The notes under the pieces were generated by a model that was given only the letters and a program-made list of their open reading frames with translations, was not told where the DNA came from and did not search any database. Positions 36,897 to 45,840 of a stretch of DNA of 64,000 bases are shown in pieces. The stretch's first letter is position 1; each line of letters begins with the position of its first letter. Source of the stretch: Dermatophilus congolensis (GTDB lineage Bacteria; Actinomycetota; Actinomycetes; Actinomycetales; Dermatophilaceae); the NCBI RefSeq assembly GCF_900447215.1, contig NZ_UFYA01000001.1, forward strand, positions 2,046,001 to 2,110,000, in the 5' to 3' direction. Both the position numbers and the translations under genes were made by a program.

Positions 36897-37066
36897 GTCA
36901 ACGATCCGGCGAATGAACGCCTCCTACGGTGTGCACGCTCAGATCGGGCCGTCTACGTCGGTCTGCTTCACACCGTAAAGAACCCTTAAACGCTGAGAAT
37001 CGATTATTTGCAGTTCACGGGGTACTTCTGGCGTTCACTGAACAGATCACGGATGAAATGTCCGGT

Positions 37067-40000
37067 CTAGTTGGCAGGTTCGCGGTGGCGGTTGAGTCGG
37101 GTCAGGAGTGCATCGAGCAGAACGTAAAGAACGGGAACGATAACCAGGGTTAAGAGGGTGGAGCTGAGTAGCCCTCCGATGACGACGAGGGCGAGGGGTT
37201 GGGAGATAAAGGCACCGCCGCCGGTAACGCTTGCGGCCATGGGGGCTAGGGCAAGGATGGTCGCTAGCGCGGTCATGATGATGGGGCGTAGTCGGTTGCG
37301 GGCGCCGGCGATGACGGCCTGGCGGACGGGCATTGCCTCGTTGCGGTGTTGGTTAACGCGATCGATGAGAACGATGGCGTTGGTGACAACGATGCCTACC
37401 AGCATGAGGATGCCGATAAAGGCGGGTACGCCTAGGGGGGTTCCGGTGAGCAGGAGGGCTAGAACGGCGCCGATGCCGGCGAAGGGGATGGAGATGAGGA
37501 GCATGAATGGTTGGGCGAGGCTGCCGAAGGTGGCGACCATAACGACGTAGGTAATGGCGATGGCTGCCAGGGTGGCTAGCCCGAGTTGGTTGAAGGCTTC
37601 GGCTTGGTCGGAGGCGGCGCCGCCGATGGTGGCGGTGGCTCCGGCGGGCAAGGTGGTGGTGTTCAGGGCGGTGCGGATGCGGTTTGTGAGTGCGCCGAGG
37701 TCGTTGTCGGCGGGGGTGACGGTGATGACGACGGCACGGTTGCCGTCGATGCGGTGGATGGATGCGGGGATTGTTTCGCGTTTGAGGTCGGCGACGTCTT
37801 CGACGTGGACGTCTTTGCCTTTGTGATCTTTTCCGATGACGAGGTTGGCGATGGCTGCCTGGTCGGTGGGGGCGGTGCCTTCGCGGATGATGAGGTCGTG
37901 TTCGGCGGCGCCTATTTCGATTTTGCCGATGGCGCGGCCTTTGACGGCGTCGGCGACGGCTTTGCCGATCTGGGCTTCATTGACGCTTTTAGCTAGAGCT
38001 TTACTGCGGTTGACGTCGATGTGGAGGCTGGGGACACGTTCGCCGAGGTCGCTGTGTGCTTGGGCGACGCCTTCGAGGTGGCGCACAGTGCTCAGGAGTC
38101 CTTCGGAGGCGGTGTGGAGGGTGTCGTCGTCGGGGCCTTGGATGTGGATTTCGACGTTTTGGGAGTTGGTGGGTCCTCCGGTGGTGCCGATGCGGATTTC
38201 GCCAATGTCGGTGAGGGTGTCGAGTTTGGCGCGGAGGGATGCGGTCAGGGTTTGGGAGTCGGTGCTTTCTTCGAGGGTGACTGCGTGTTGGGCGGTGCGG
38301 GCGCTGCCGCCGAGCATGCGTAGGCCAGAACCGCCGATGGTGAGCATGGTGGTTTTTACCCCGGGTGTGTTGGTGAGGGTTTTTTCGACGGTGGTCGCGG
38401 CGGTATTGACGGCTTCGTTGGTGGATCCGGCAGGCATGGTTTGGGTGATTTGGATGGAGTTTTGGGCGCCGGATCCGATGAATTGTGTTTTCAGTCCGGT
38501 GGCTCCTATTCCGGCGGTAACCAGGGCGAATAGGGCGATGAGCATGGTGATGATGGGGCGGCGTAGGGCTAGGTGGAGGGTGGGGATGTAGAGGCGTTCC
38601 ATCCAGCCGTTTTCGTGGTTGTGCGCTTCGGTGGAGGTGGCGGGTGTGGTGCGGCTGCCGGTGAGCCAGCGGCGTCGGGGTGCGTTGGTGGGGCGAACGA
38701 ACCAGTAGGCCAAGACGGGCACGATCGTCAGGGAGACCAGGAGTGAGGCGAGCATGGCGATGCCCACGGTGATGGCGAAGGGGCGGAAGAGTTCGCCTGC
38801 TTGTCCGCCGACGACACCGATGGGGAGGAACACGGCGACGGTGACGATGGTGGAGGCGGTGACGGCGCCGGCAACTTCGCGTACGGCAGTGGTGATCGCT
38901 TCGATGCGGGGTAGGCCGAGGTCGAGTTTTCGGGCGATGTTTTCGACGACGACGATGGAGTCATCGACCACGCGTCCGATGGCGATGGTTAGGGCGCCGA
39001 GGGTGAGGATATTGAGGGTGTTGTTGCTGGCTTTCAGGCCGATCATGGCGACCATGAGCGAGGCGGGGATGGAGACGGCGGTGACGAGGGTGAGGCGGAT
39101 GGATAGGAGGAAGGTGAAGACGACTAGGACGGCCATGCCCAGTCCGAGGAGCCCTTCGTGGAGGAGGTCGTCGATGGATTGTTCGATGTAGGGGGCTTGG
39201 TCGAAGACGACGTTCATGCTGCCGTTAGGAATGCGGGTGCTGAGTTGGGGCAGTTTTTCGGTGATGGCGTGGGAGATGTCGACGGTGGAAGCGTCGGGTT
39301 TTTTGACGACGGAGAGGGCGATGCTGGGTTTGCCGTTGGTGCGGGCGATGCTGATGTTGTCGCTGGGGGTGAAGGCGATGGTGGCGATGTCGCCGAGTTG
39401 GGTGACGGTGGGGGCGGTTGGTGTTGGTTTGGCGGGGAATCCGCCGGGGATGGGGGGGAATTTACCGGGGATGGATGGGAATCCGCCAGGCAGGGTGGGT
39501 AAGGCTGTGGGGTATCCCGGGGGCAAGGTGGTGGGGAACCCGGTGGGCAGTGCTGTAGGTAGTCCAGTTGGTGGGGCGGTGGGGGTTGGTTGCGGTGCAG
39601 TGCTAGTGGGGGCAGGGGTGCTGGGGGCGGTGGTGTTGGTGGGTTCGGGTGTGGGGGTACTGGTGTTGGTGGGTGCTGCGGGGATGGGTGCTGCCGCTCC
39701 CCCACCGCCTCGTCCGGGGATAGGCATTGCGCCGGTGAGTGCTCCTGCTCCGGTGACATCAGAGACCGGCAGTTCGCGCAGTTGATCGAGGCTGGTGATT
39801 TTTCGGCCGACCTGCACGTTAAGTTCGGTTGCGCCTTGGGTGATGCTGCCGCCGGGGATGGTGACGCCGCTGGCTTGGAGGGCGGCGGTGACTGATGCGG
39901 TGGTCAGTCCGGCGTCTTTCATCTTGTTTTTGTTCAGGGAGATACTGACGTTTTGGACACCGATACCGCTGATGGTGACTGATCGGACTCCGGGGATGTC

Positions 40001-40492
40001 TTCGAGGGTGGGGATGACGTGGTCACGGAGGCGTTGGGCGAGGGCATCTGAGTGGAGGGCTCCGGAGGCCGAGAGTTGCATGATGGGGAAGTCGGCGATG
40101 CTGCCAGTAATGACGGTGGGGGTGCTGCCTTCGGGCAGGTTGGGTACGCCGAGGACGGCTCGTTGAATGCGGGCTTGGGTGTCGGGCAGGTTGGTGCCGT
40201 ATTCGAGGGTGACCAGGATGCTGGAGGTGTTGTCGCCGGAGGTTGATTGGACTTTTTTGATGTTAGGTACGGCCAGGATGGCTGCTTCGAGGGGGCGGCT
40301 GACTTGTTCTTCGATGACATTGGAGCTGCTGCCAGAGACGGGGGTTAGGACAGCAACAACGGGCAACTCGAGAGAGGGAATGAGCTCGCGGCGCAGTGCC
40401 CCTGAGGCGAAGATGCCGCCGAGGAATACAAAGAGGGTGATGAGCGCAATGAGTGCACGGTTTTTGAGGCTGAATCGTGTGAGGGAGCTCAC
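37067..40492 (-). CDS. RND-family efflux transporter, AcrB type
   Basis: Proton-driven multidrug or metal efflux pump of 1141 residues in the cytoplasmic membrane. There is an N-terminal helix, two large extracytoplasmic loops and two groups of helices, with family motifs SGSSSNVIEEQVSRPLE and GRVVDDSIVVVENI (the helix-4 Asp pair). The first loop carries a 117-residue Pro/Thr/Gly-rich insertion (residues 248-364) between LPVSDVTG and VTQLGDIA. No membrane-fusion partner gene is adjacent. The start is GTG preceded by AAGGGA. It is divergent from the acyl-CoA hydrolase gene. Confidence 0.94.
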   Translation of the reverse strand: MSSLTRFSLKNRALIALITLFVFLGGIFASGALRRELIPSLELPVVAVLTPVSGSSSNVIEEQVSRPLEAAILAVPNIKKVQSTSGDNTSSILVTLEYGTNLPDTQARIQRAVLGVPNLPEGSTPTVITGSIADFPIMQLSASGALHSDALAQRLRDHVIPTLEDIPGVRSVTISGIGVQNVSISLNKNKMKDAGLTTASVTAALQASGVTIPGGSITQGATELNVQVGRKITSLDQLRELPVSDVTGAGALTGAMPIPGRGGGGAAAPIPAAPTNTSTPTPEPTNTTAPSTPAPTSTAPQPTPTAPPTGLPTALPTGFPTTLPPGYPTALPTLPGGFPSIPGKFPPIPGGFPAKPTPTAPTVTQLGDIATIAFTPSDNISIARTNGKPSIALSVVKKPDASTVDISHAITEKLPQLSTRIPNGSMNVVFDQAPYIEQSIDDLLHEGLLGLGMAVLVVFTFLLSIRLTLVTAVSIPASLMVAMIGLKASNNTLNILTLGALTIAIGRVVDDSIVVVENIARKLDLGLPRIEAITTAVREVAGAVTASTIVTVAVFLPIGVVGGQAGELFRPFAITVGIAMLASLLVSLTIVPVLAYWFVRPTNAPRRRWLTGSRTTPATSTEAHNHENGWMERLYIPTLHLALRRPIITMLIALFALVTAGIGATGLKTQFIGSGAQNSIQITQTMPAGSTNEAVNTAATTVEKTLTNTPGVKTTMLTIGGSGLRMLGGSARTAQHAVTLEESTDSQTLTASLRAKLDTLTDIGEIRIGTTGGPTNSQNVEIHIQGPDDDTLHTASEGLLSTVRHLEGVAQAHSDLGERVPSLHIDVNRSKALAKSVNEAQIGKAVADAVKGRAIGKIEIGAAEHDLIIREGTAPTDQAAIANLVIGKDHKGKDVHVEDVADLKRETIPASIHRIDGNRAVVITVTPADNDLGALTNRIRTALNTTTLPAGATATIGGAASDQAEAFNQLGLATLAAIAITYVVMVATFGSLAQPFMLLISIPFAGIGAVLALLLTGTPLGVPAFIGILMLVGIVVTNAIVLIDRVNQHRNEAMPVRQAVIAGARNRLRPIIMTALATILALAPMAASVTGGGAFISQPLALVVIGGLLSSTLLTLVIVPVLYVLLDALLTRLNRHREPAN

Positions 40493-40685
40493 TGCGTGTC
40501 CCTTCGAGTGGGGGCATTCTGGGGGGCTGGGTGGGCGTGTTGTGCTGCCTGCCCGCGATACTTGGTTGAAGCCTACGAGTTTCTGGGTGACAGAACAGCG
40601 TTGCTGAGGTGCATGGCGCGGTGGCGTGCAGCTGACGTGCGTGGCCCGGGTTGGTTGTTGTCCTCGTATGAGTTGGAGGTGCGCT

Positions 40686-41729
40686 GTGAGTGGTGGCGTC
40701 GATGTGTTGCCGGTGTTCGGTCGAGTGCAGGGTGCGTGTGGAGTGGTGACGCTGAACCGGCCGCAGGCGATTAATGCGTTGAATGTGGAGATGGTGCGCC
40801 TGGTGACGGGGATGTTGCGGGTATGGGAGAGCGATGATCGGGTGGAGGTGGTGGTTTTGCGTGGTGCGGGTGAGCGGGGGTTTTGTGCTGGGGGTGATGT
40901 GCGTCGTCAGCGGGAATTGGCCTTGGCTGGCGGTACTAGCCGGTTGGATGCATTGGCTTTTTGGCAGGAAGAGTATGCGCTGGATGGGCTGGTGGCTTCG
41001 TATTCCAAGCCAGTGGTGGCGGTGATGGATGGAGTCACGATGGGTGGTGGTGTGGGGTTGTCTGGTTTTGCTGATGTGCGGGTGGTGACGTCCTCCTCGA
41101 AGGTGGCGATGCCGGAGTTGACGATCGGGTTTTTCCCTGATGTGGGGGCGAGTCGGTTGTTGGCGTCGGCGCCTGGGGAGTTAGGGACGCATCTGGCGTT
41201 GACGGGGCATGTGATGGATGCTGCGGATGCGATCGCGGTGGGGTTGGCGGATGTGTTTGTGGATACTTCGGTAGATGGTGGTGCGGTGGATGCGCTGGTA
41301 GAGCGTTTGGGTGATGGTCGTAGTGCTCTAGCGGGTGTGGTTGGGGATGATCCGGGGCCGTCGGCGTTGATGGAGTGTCGTCAGTGGGTGGATCGTTGTT
41401 ATGCGGGTTCAGATCCGGTAGCGATTGTTCAGGCGCTGCGCAGTAGTGGTGTGGAGGCTGCCGGTGTTGCTGCGGATGTGATCGAATCGCGTTCTCCGTT
41501 GGCGGTGCATATTGCGTTGTGTGCACTTCGTGAAGCTGCAGCGATGTCCTCTCTAGAAGAGGTTCTTGCGCGGGATGCGGTGTTGGCCAGGTGGTTTACG
41601 GATTGTCCTGATTTTCATGAGGGTGTTCGTGCCCAGCTTGTTGATAAGGATCGTTCTCCGCGCTGGATGCATGGCTCCTTGAGTGAGGTGAGGCAGGCGG
41701 AGGTGGCGGCTGCTTTCGAGGCACACTAA
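40686..41729 (+). CDS. Enoyl-CoA hydratase/isomerase family, likely 3-hydroxyisobutyryl-CoA hydrolase
   Basis: Crotonase-fold enzyme of 347 residues. The oxyanion-hole segments are GFCAGGDVRRQ and MGGGVGLSGFADVRV. MPELTIGFFPDVGASRLLASAPGELG-like spacing, with the Glu and Asp of that stretch, is the hallmark of the 3-hydroxyisobutyryl-CoA hydrolase branch of valine breakdown. The GTG at 40686 is preceded by GGAGGT six bases away; the frame open to 40626 has no such site. The methyltransferase gene starts four bases after its stop. No other valine-degradation gene is visible. Confidence 0.88.
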   Translation: MSGGVDVLPVFGRVQGACGVVTLNRPQAINALNVEMVRLVTGMLRVWESDDRVEVVVLRGAGERGFCAGGDVRRQRELALAGGTSRLDALAFWQEEYALDGLVASYSKPVVAVMDGVTMGGGVGLSGFADVRVVTSSSKVAMPELTIGFFPDVGASRLLASAPGELGTHLALTGHVMDAADAIAVGLADVFVDTSVDGGAVDALVERLGDGRSALAGVVGDDPGPSALMECRQWVDRCYAGSDPVAIVQALRSSGVEAAGVAADVIESRSPLAVHIALCALREAAAMSSLEEVLARDAVLARWFTDCPDFHEGVRAQLVDKDRSPRWMHGSLSEVRQAEVAAAFEAH

Positions 41730-41733
41730 AAAG

Positions 41734-42348
41734 GTGACGATCACTCCGGATTTTGAGGACGTCTATCGGAACGATCCTGACCCGTGGGATGTGGCTACGA
41801 GTTGGTATGAGCGGCGTCGGACGCAGCTGATTTTGGCAATGCTGCGTCAGGAGCGGTATGGGCTGGTGTGGGATGCGGCGTGTGGGACGGGGCATCTGGC
41901 CCGTGAGCTGATGGGGCGGGCGCAGCGTTTGGTGTGTACCGATATTGCTGGGCGGGCGTGTGCTTTGACTGCTGCGCAGGTGCAACAGGCTGATGCCTGT
42001 TCGACGGTGTGTGTGGTGGAGCGTTCTGGGTTACCACAGGCGCCTTCGGCGTTAGGTGGGCGGGTGCCTGATCTGGTGGTATTGAGTGAGGTTTTGTATT
42101 ACTTAGATGCTGATGAGCGGGCTGCCACGTGGGAGATGTTGGATCGGTTGTGTGGCCCGTGCACCGATATCGTGGCTGTGCATTGGGCGCCGCGTCCTGA
42201 GGGCAGCCATCTTTCGGGCGCTGCGGTGCAGCGGGAGTTGAATGCTTTTTTGGGTCAGCGGGGCTGGTGGAGATTGGTAACGCATACCGATATGGAGTTT
42301 GTGGCGGTGCTGTGGTCGCAGGATGCGCCGCAGAGTATTGGCCGGTAG
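41734..42348 (+). CDS. SAM-dependent methyltransferase, NodS-like
   Basis: Protein of 204 residues with the NodS-type opening DPDPWDVATSWYERRRTQ, SAM-binding motif I VWDAACGTGHLARELM and an acidic LVCTDIAG. NodS proteins N-methylate a sugar intermediate, but this subgroup is widespread and its acceptor is unknown. The GTG start lies four bases after the upstream hydrolase stop, so the two genes are translated from one message. Confidence 0.87.
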   Translation: MTITPDFEDVYRNDPDPWDVATSWYERRRTQLILAMLRQERYGLVWDAACGTGHLARELMGRAQRLVCTDIAGRACALTAAQVQQADACSTVCVVERSGLPQAPSALGGRVPDLVVLSEVLYYLDADERAATWEMLDRLCGPCTDIVAVHWAPRPEGSHLSGAAVQRELNAFLGQRGWWRLVTHTDMEFVAVLWSQDAPQSIGR

Positions 42349-42669
42349 CGGGGTTTTTCCTTCTGGCTGATTGCATATACAGCTGGGAAATAGCTGGAAA
42401 ACCGCTCTTAGCTGAAAAGTGTTTAAGGGCAGTGAATTAACCCATATTCCGCACAGTGAAATGAGTGTTAATGTTCAGCTCAACAGTTGGCATCCACCGA
42501 TTCGTGGGGCTTGAAGTGTCGTTTCGGTGTACCAACATCCTGTTTTCCTTCCCCCGTTTTTCTGCCGTGGGCTCTCTGATCGAAATCATTTCGATAGTGA
42601 AACTATGCCGATCACCATGATCGAATAATTTGTATATACGCAGAATTCTTGTAGAAAGGTGCAGACGTC
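42349..42669. other. Intergenic region before the phospholipase D gene, 321 bases
   Basis: No gene seen. It is AT-richer than the flanks, as expected for the promoter of the toxin gene. Three copies of a motif AGCTG-(G)n-AAA lie at 42381, 42392 and 42410. Near the toxin start, ATAGT-GA-AACTAT resembles a small inverted repeat (about 42594-42606). A -10 box is not obvious. Confidence 0.55.
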
Positions 42670-43605
42670 GTGTCTTCTCGCGCCATGAAAGTATCTATTG
42701 CCGCCGTTTTGGCCACTGGCTCTTTCCTCGCCGCAAGCCCGGTTCACGCCGCGCCCACCTCTCCTGGCAACCCTGCCTCACAGCGCCCGGTGTACGCCAT
42801 CGCTCACCGCGTGCTCACCGTTAAAGGCGTCGATGATGCGGTCAAGCTCGGAGCTAACGCCATCGAGATTGACCTGACGGCCCGTAAATCTGGATGGTCT
42901 GCTAACCACGACGGCCTCCCCACGAGCGCAGGAGACTCTGCCGAAACGATGTTCAAACACATCGCTGCCAAGAAAAAGGCAGGCAGCAACATCTCTTTCA
43001 TCTGGCTGGACATCAAGAACCCCGATTACTGCAAGTCCGGCGAAGCCGGCTCCAAGTGCTCCATCGACCACTTGCGCGACCTTGCCCGCAACACCTTCGA
43101 AAAAGAGGGCGTGCGCGCCCTATACGGGTTCTACAAGACTGCTGGTGCTTCGGCATGGAACACCATCACTCACGACTTAAACGACAAAGAAGCCGTGGCG
43201 CTCAGTGGACCTACTGAGACGGTTTTGTCTGACTACAACAAGTCGAAGAAGCCCGTACCGGTTAACAAGCGAGTCGCGGACTACGGCTTCTTCGACCTGC
43301 GCCTTGGCTTCGGCTCATGCACCGGAACAGCAAAGAAAACCTGTGATCAGCTCCGCCTGTCTAGCGAGGCCAGAGACAAGGGCAAGCTCGGGAAAGTGTT
43401 CGGCTGGACAGTTACCGGAAAGCAGAAGGACATCGTTTCGGATCTGCTAGGTAAGGCACACGTCGATGGTTTGATCGCTGGTTTCAAAGCCACGCACTTC
43501 TATGAGCACCCCGACTCCAAAGCGTCGTTGAAGAACATCCAGGACTGGGTAGCTGCACACCCGCAGACGCACCGGATGGCAACCGCGAACGACAAGCCGT
43601 GGTGA
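42670..43605 (+). CDS. pld: Secreted phospholipase D / sphingomyelinase D toxin
   Basis: Secreted enzyme of 311 residues that cleaves sphingomyelin and lysophospholipids in host membranes; close relatives are the Corynebacterium pseudotuberculosis and Arcanobacterium haemolyticum toxins. A signal peptide ends near residue 27 (PVHA). The GDPD-like fold has catalytic His46 (AIAHRVLT), metal ligands Glu66 and Asp68 (AIEID) and His80 (NHDGLPTSAG). These spacings match the toxin family, and the C-terminus keeps NDKPW. The GTG at 42670 follows GAAAGG. It is monocistronic with a strong terminator and so probably acquired as a unit. Confidence 0.95.
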   Translation: MSSRAMKVSIAAVLATGSFLAASPVHAAPTSPGNPASQRPVYAIAHRVLTVKGVDDAVKLGANAIEIDLTARKSGWSANHDGLPTSAGDSAETMFKHIAAKKKAGSNISFIWLDIKNPDYCKSGEAGSKCSIDHLRDLARNTFEKEGVRALYGFYKTAGASAWNTITHDLNDKEAVALSGPTETVLSDYNKSKKPVPVNKRVADYGFFDLRLGFGSCTGTAKKTCDQLRLSSEARDKGKLGKVFGWTVTGKQKDIVSDLLGKAHVDGLIAGFKATHFYEHPDSKASLKNIQDWVAAHPQTHRMATANDKPW

Positions 43606-43944
43606 TGTAGAGGCTACTCAAGCCTGTTCCTTCTTGCCGCGTCACTAGAACTAGTTGTTCTAGTGACGCGGTTTTTGTTTTCAGCATCTGCGCGCGGCAA
43701 CTGCCGATGCGGCGTGGTGATTGTTTGCGCATGAACGCGTAGCGCATGTTTTCCACCCCTAAGGAGGGGCCTCATTACCACAGTTTGCGTCTATTTGACT
43801 CAATCCAGAGCATCTGTCGCCCAACACACCTCAATTGGTCGTGTATACAGATACATGTGACCCGCCATACGGGTTTCACACAGCTTCGGGGGCGAAGACG
43901 TCGACCTTACGTCGTCTTCGGAACATCCGGGAAGAGGAATACGA
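43606..43944. other. Intergenic region after the toxin gene, 339 bases
   Basis: Apart from the terminator at 43637-43680 I see no gene here. The right half should hold the promoter of the zinc-finger-like gene, whose ATG is preceded by GAGGAA. Confidence 0.6.
43637..43680 (+). terminator. Intrinsic terminator of the phospholipase D gene
   Basis: Perfect 15-base inverted repeat (43637-43651 and 43657-43671) with a five-base loop, followed by a T-rich tract, 31 bases after the toxin stop codon. Confidence 0.93.
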
Positions 43945-44358
43945 ATGCCGGCCAGCACCAGCGGTCATCTTTTCTTGAGTCCGCACGATCTCGCACAACG
44001 CGTACCGTGCCGCATCTGCGCTGCCGAAATCGGAGCCCCCTGCACCGACGACGGCGCCCTTCGTGAGGACCCTCACCACTCCCGCTGGATCATGTACCAG
44101 CGATCCATCCGCGAGCGCCCTTTCACCGCCACCATTCGCAGCACCGGAGATGGGTTCACCGAAGACGAAGTCGTCATTGTGGTGACCAGTCTTGAAGGGG
44201 GTCATTTGGAGGTCCTCAGTGAGCCTCCTTCTGGAGTAACTCGTCCTAGTCAGATTCCTGCGCGCCGTGTGCGCTTCCAGGCTTTCGTTGATGACTCTCG
44301 TGCGCGCAGCGCGCTACGTCACGCTGCGCGCCGTCCTCGCATCCGTCACACTCTCTAG
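43945..44358 (+). CDS. Zinc-finger-like small protein, unknown function
   Basis: Protein of 137 residues with an N-terminal motif CRIC-AAEIGAPC followed by HHSRW (about residues 22-48). This spacing of Cys, Cys, Cys and His-His resembles the short zinc-binding domain found in many actinobacterial and actinophage proteins. The rest has a beta-rich middle and an Arg-rich, basic C-terminus (ALRHAARRPRIRH) that could bind nucleic acid. GAGGAA precedes the ATG. It ends 27 bases before the convergent antiporter gene. Its role is unknown. Confidence 0.72.
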   Translation: MPASTSGHLFLSPHDLAQRVPCRICAAEIGAPCTDDGALREDPHHSRWIMYQRSIRERPFTATIRSTGDGFTEDEVVIVVTSLEGGHLEVLSEPPSGVTRPSQIPARRVRFQAFVDDSRARSALRHAARRPRIRHTL

Positions 44359-44385
44359 ATCGCTTTTTCTTCTCGGTGGCAGCAG

Positions 44386-45807
44386 TCAGTTTTCTGCGTG
44401 TGAGTCTGCTTTGTCTCCGTCAAGAACTGGCGTGCCTACCCCAGCAGCGGTCATGCCTATAGAAAGTGCGGCTATTGCTACCCCGGCTGTGGACCATAGG
44501 GGGCCGCCAACTACGAAAATCATCACCATGGCGGCTAGCACCGGAACTAGGTAGCGCATTGTCCACACCATGTAGCCTCCGAAGGAGGGCATGCACACCT
44601 GCCGTGATTCGGCAACTGACTTCACCATGAAGTTTGGTCCGTTTCCGATGTATGTGATCGCGCCGCAAAACACTGATCCGAGGCTGATCGCCACGAGGTA
44701 TGGCTCGGGTACTCCTGCGATTCGCAGGTCTCCTGGCAGTTGTGCAGCCATGCTGAAGAACGTGGCATATGTGGGTGCGTTGTCCAATACAGAGGAGAGC
44801 CCACCGGAGAAAACGAAGAATGTCACTTCGTTTAGCGGTAGTTTCGGCGCCACTGCTTCCAGGTAGCGCAGGGCAGGCATCATTGTCAGGAAGATCCCTA
44901 TGAACAAGGCCGCAACTTCGGCTATAGGGCTCCAGGAGAAGCTGTTCTGTTCGTATCTGGTTTCACGGCTGGTGGTGCGCAGTGAGGCGAGTGCAGCGAC
45001 TGCGAAAATCAGTTCACGTAACGGCAGCCACTGCAGTGGTTCTGTGTGTCCAACTTCGATTGCGTGGATGTCTACTGACGGTGCCACTGCCACTGCCGCG
45101 ATCACTAAGGCAAACCATGCGAAGTTCACGGCGCCGTCGATGCGTAGTGGTGTTTTCTCTGTTTCGTCGCGGGCTAGATCGGCAGCGGATTCACGGTGGT
45201 GCAAGCGACGGTCTAGTAAGAAGTAGGTCCCTAGCAGCATCGCGTTGACGAATAGCCATTCCACGATCAGATGGAATGTCCAGGTGAATGGCACTCCCCG
45301 CAGGAAGCCAAGGAATAGTGGTGGGTCGCCCAGTGGGGTGAGCACACCGCCACAGTTGGCCACCACAAGAATGGTGAATACCACTGTGTGTGCACGAAAT
45401 CGCCGTTCACGGTTGGTGTTGAGGATAGGGCGGATGAGCAGCATCGCAGCTCCGGTGGTGCCGATGAAGCTGGCGAGCAAACCGCCGACAGCCAGGAAAG
45501 CGGTGTTGGTTGCTGGTCTGGCGGCAAGATCACCGCGTAGGTAGATACCGCCAGAGACCACGAATAGCGCCAGTAACAGCATGATGAACTGGATGTACTC
45601 GATACCTGTGGCAAGTACCTGCATCCCTGAACCTGCCAGGATGAACCACACAGCAACTGGCATTCCGAGCAGCAAAGACAGCACTAGTTGATTTCGTGGG
45701 TTTTCCCATATGTGTGCTGCGGCTGGCACCAGAGGGAACACCGCAATGCTGAGCAACATGAGGGCAAAAGGGATCAGGCCCCACCATTGAACGATCACTC
45801 GACTCAC
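44386..45807 (-). CDS. Sodium:proton antiporter / CitMHS-like ion transporter
   Basis: Integral membrane protein of 473 residues with about 12 helices. The segments SFIGTTGAAMLLIRPIL and GGVLTPLGDPPLFLGFLRGVPF place it in the NhaD/ArsB-like ion-transporter superfamily, usually annotated as a Na+/H+ antiporter. The C-terminal YIGNGPNFMVKSVAE repeat of that signature is also present. The ion is not certain. The GTG start lies 33 bases from the divergent DedA-like gene. Confidence 0.86.
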   Translation of the reverse strand: MSRVIVQWWGLIPFALMLLSIAVFPLVPAAAHIWENPRNQLVLSLLLGMPVAVWFILAGSGMQVLATGIEYIQFIMLLLALFVVSGGIYLRGDLAARPATNTAFLAVGGLLASFIGTTGAAMLLIRPILNTNRERRFRAHTVVFTILVVANCGGVLTPLGDPPLFLGFLRGVPFTWTFHLIVEWLFVNAMLLGTYFLLDRRLHHRESAADLARDETEKTPLRIDGAVNFAWFALVIAAVAVAPSVDIHAIEVGHTEPLQWLPLRELIFAVAALASLRTTSRETRYEQNSFSWSPIAEVAALFIGIFLTMMPALRYLEAVAPKLPLNEVTFFVFSGGLSSVLDNAPTYATFFSMAAQLPGDLRIAGVPEPYLVAISLGSVFCGAITYIGNGPNFMVKSVAESRQVCMPSFGGYMVWTMRYLVPVLAAMVMIFVVGGPLWSTAGVAIAALSIGMTAAGVGTPVLDGDKADSHAEN

Positions 45808-45840
45808 TGTATGACGCTGCGGTGCCCTAACGTCTTAAGT

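Noticed and set aside
36925-36977. Nine-base repeat TACGGTGTG/CACACCGTA after the dioxygenase gene as a terminator
   Set aside because: The loop is 35 bases long and no T tract follows, so it is unlikely to terminate alone.
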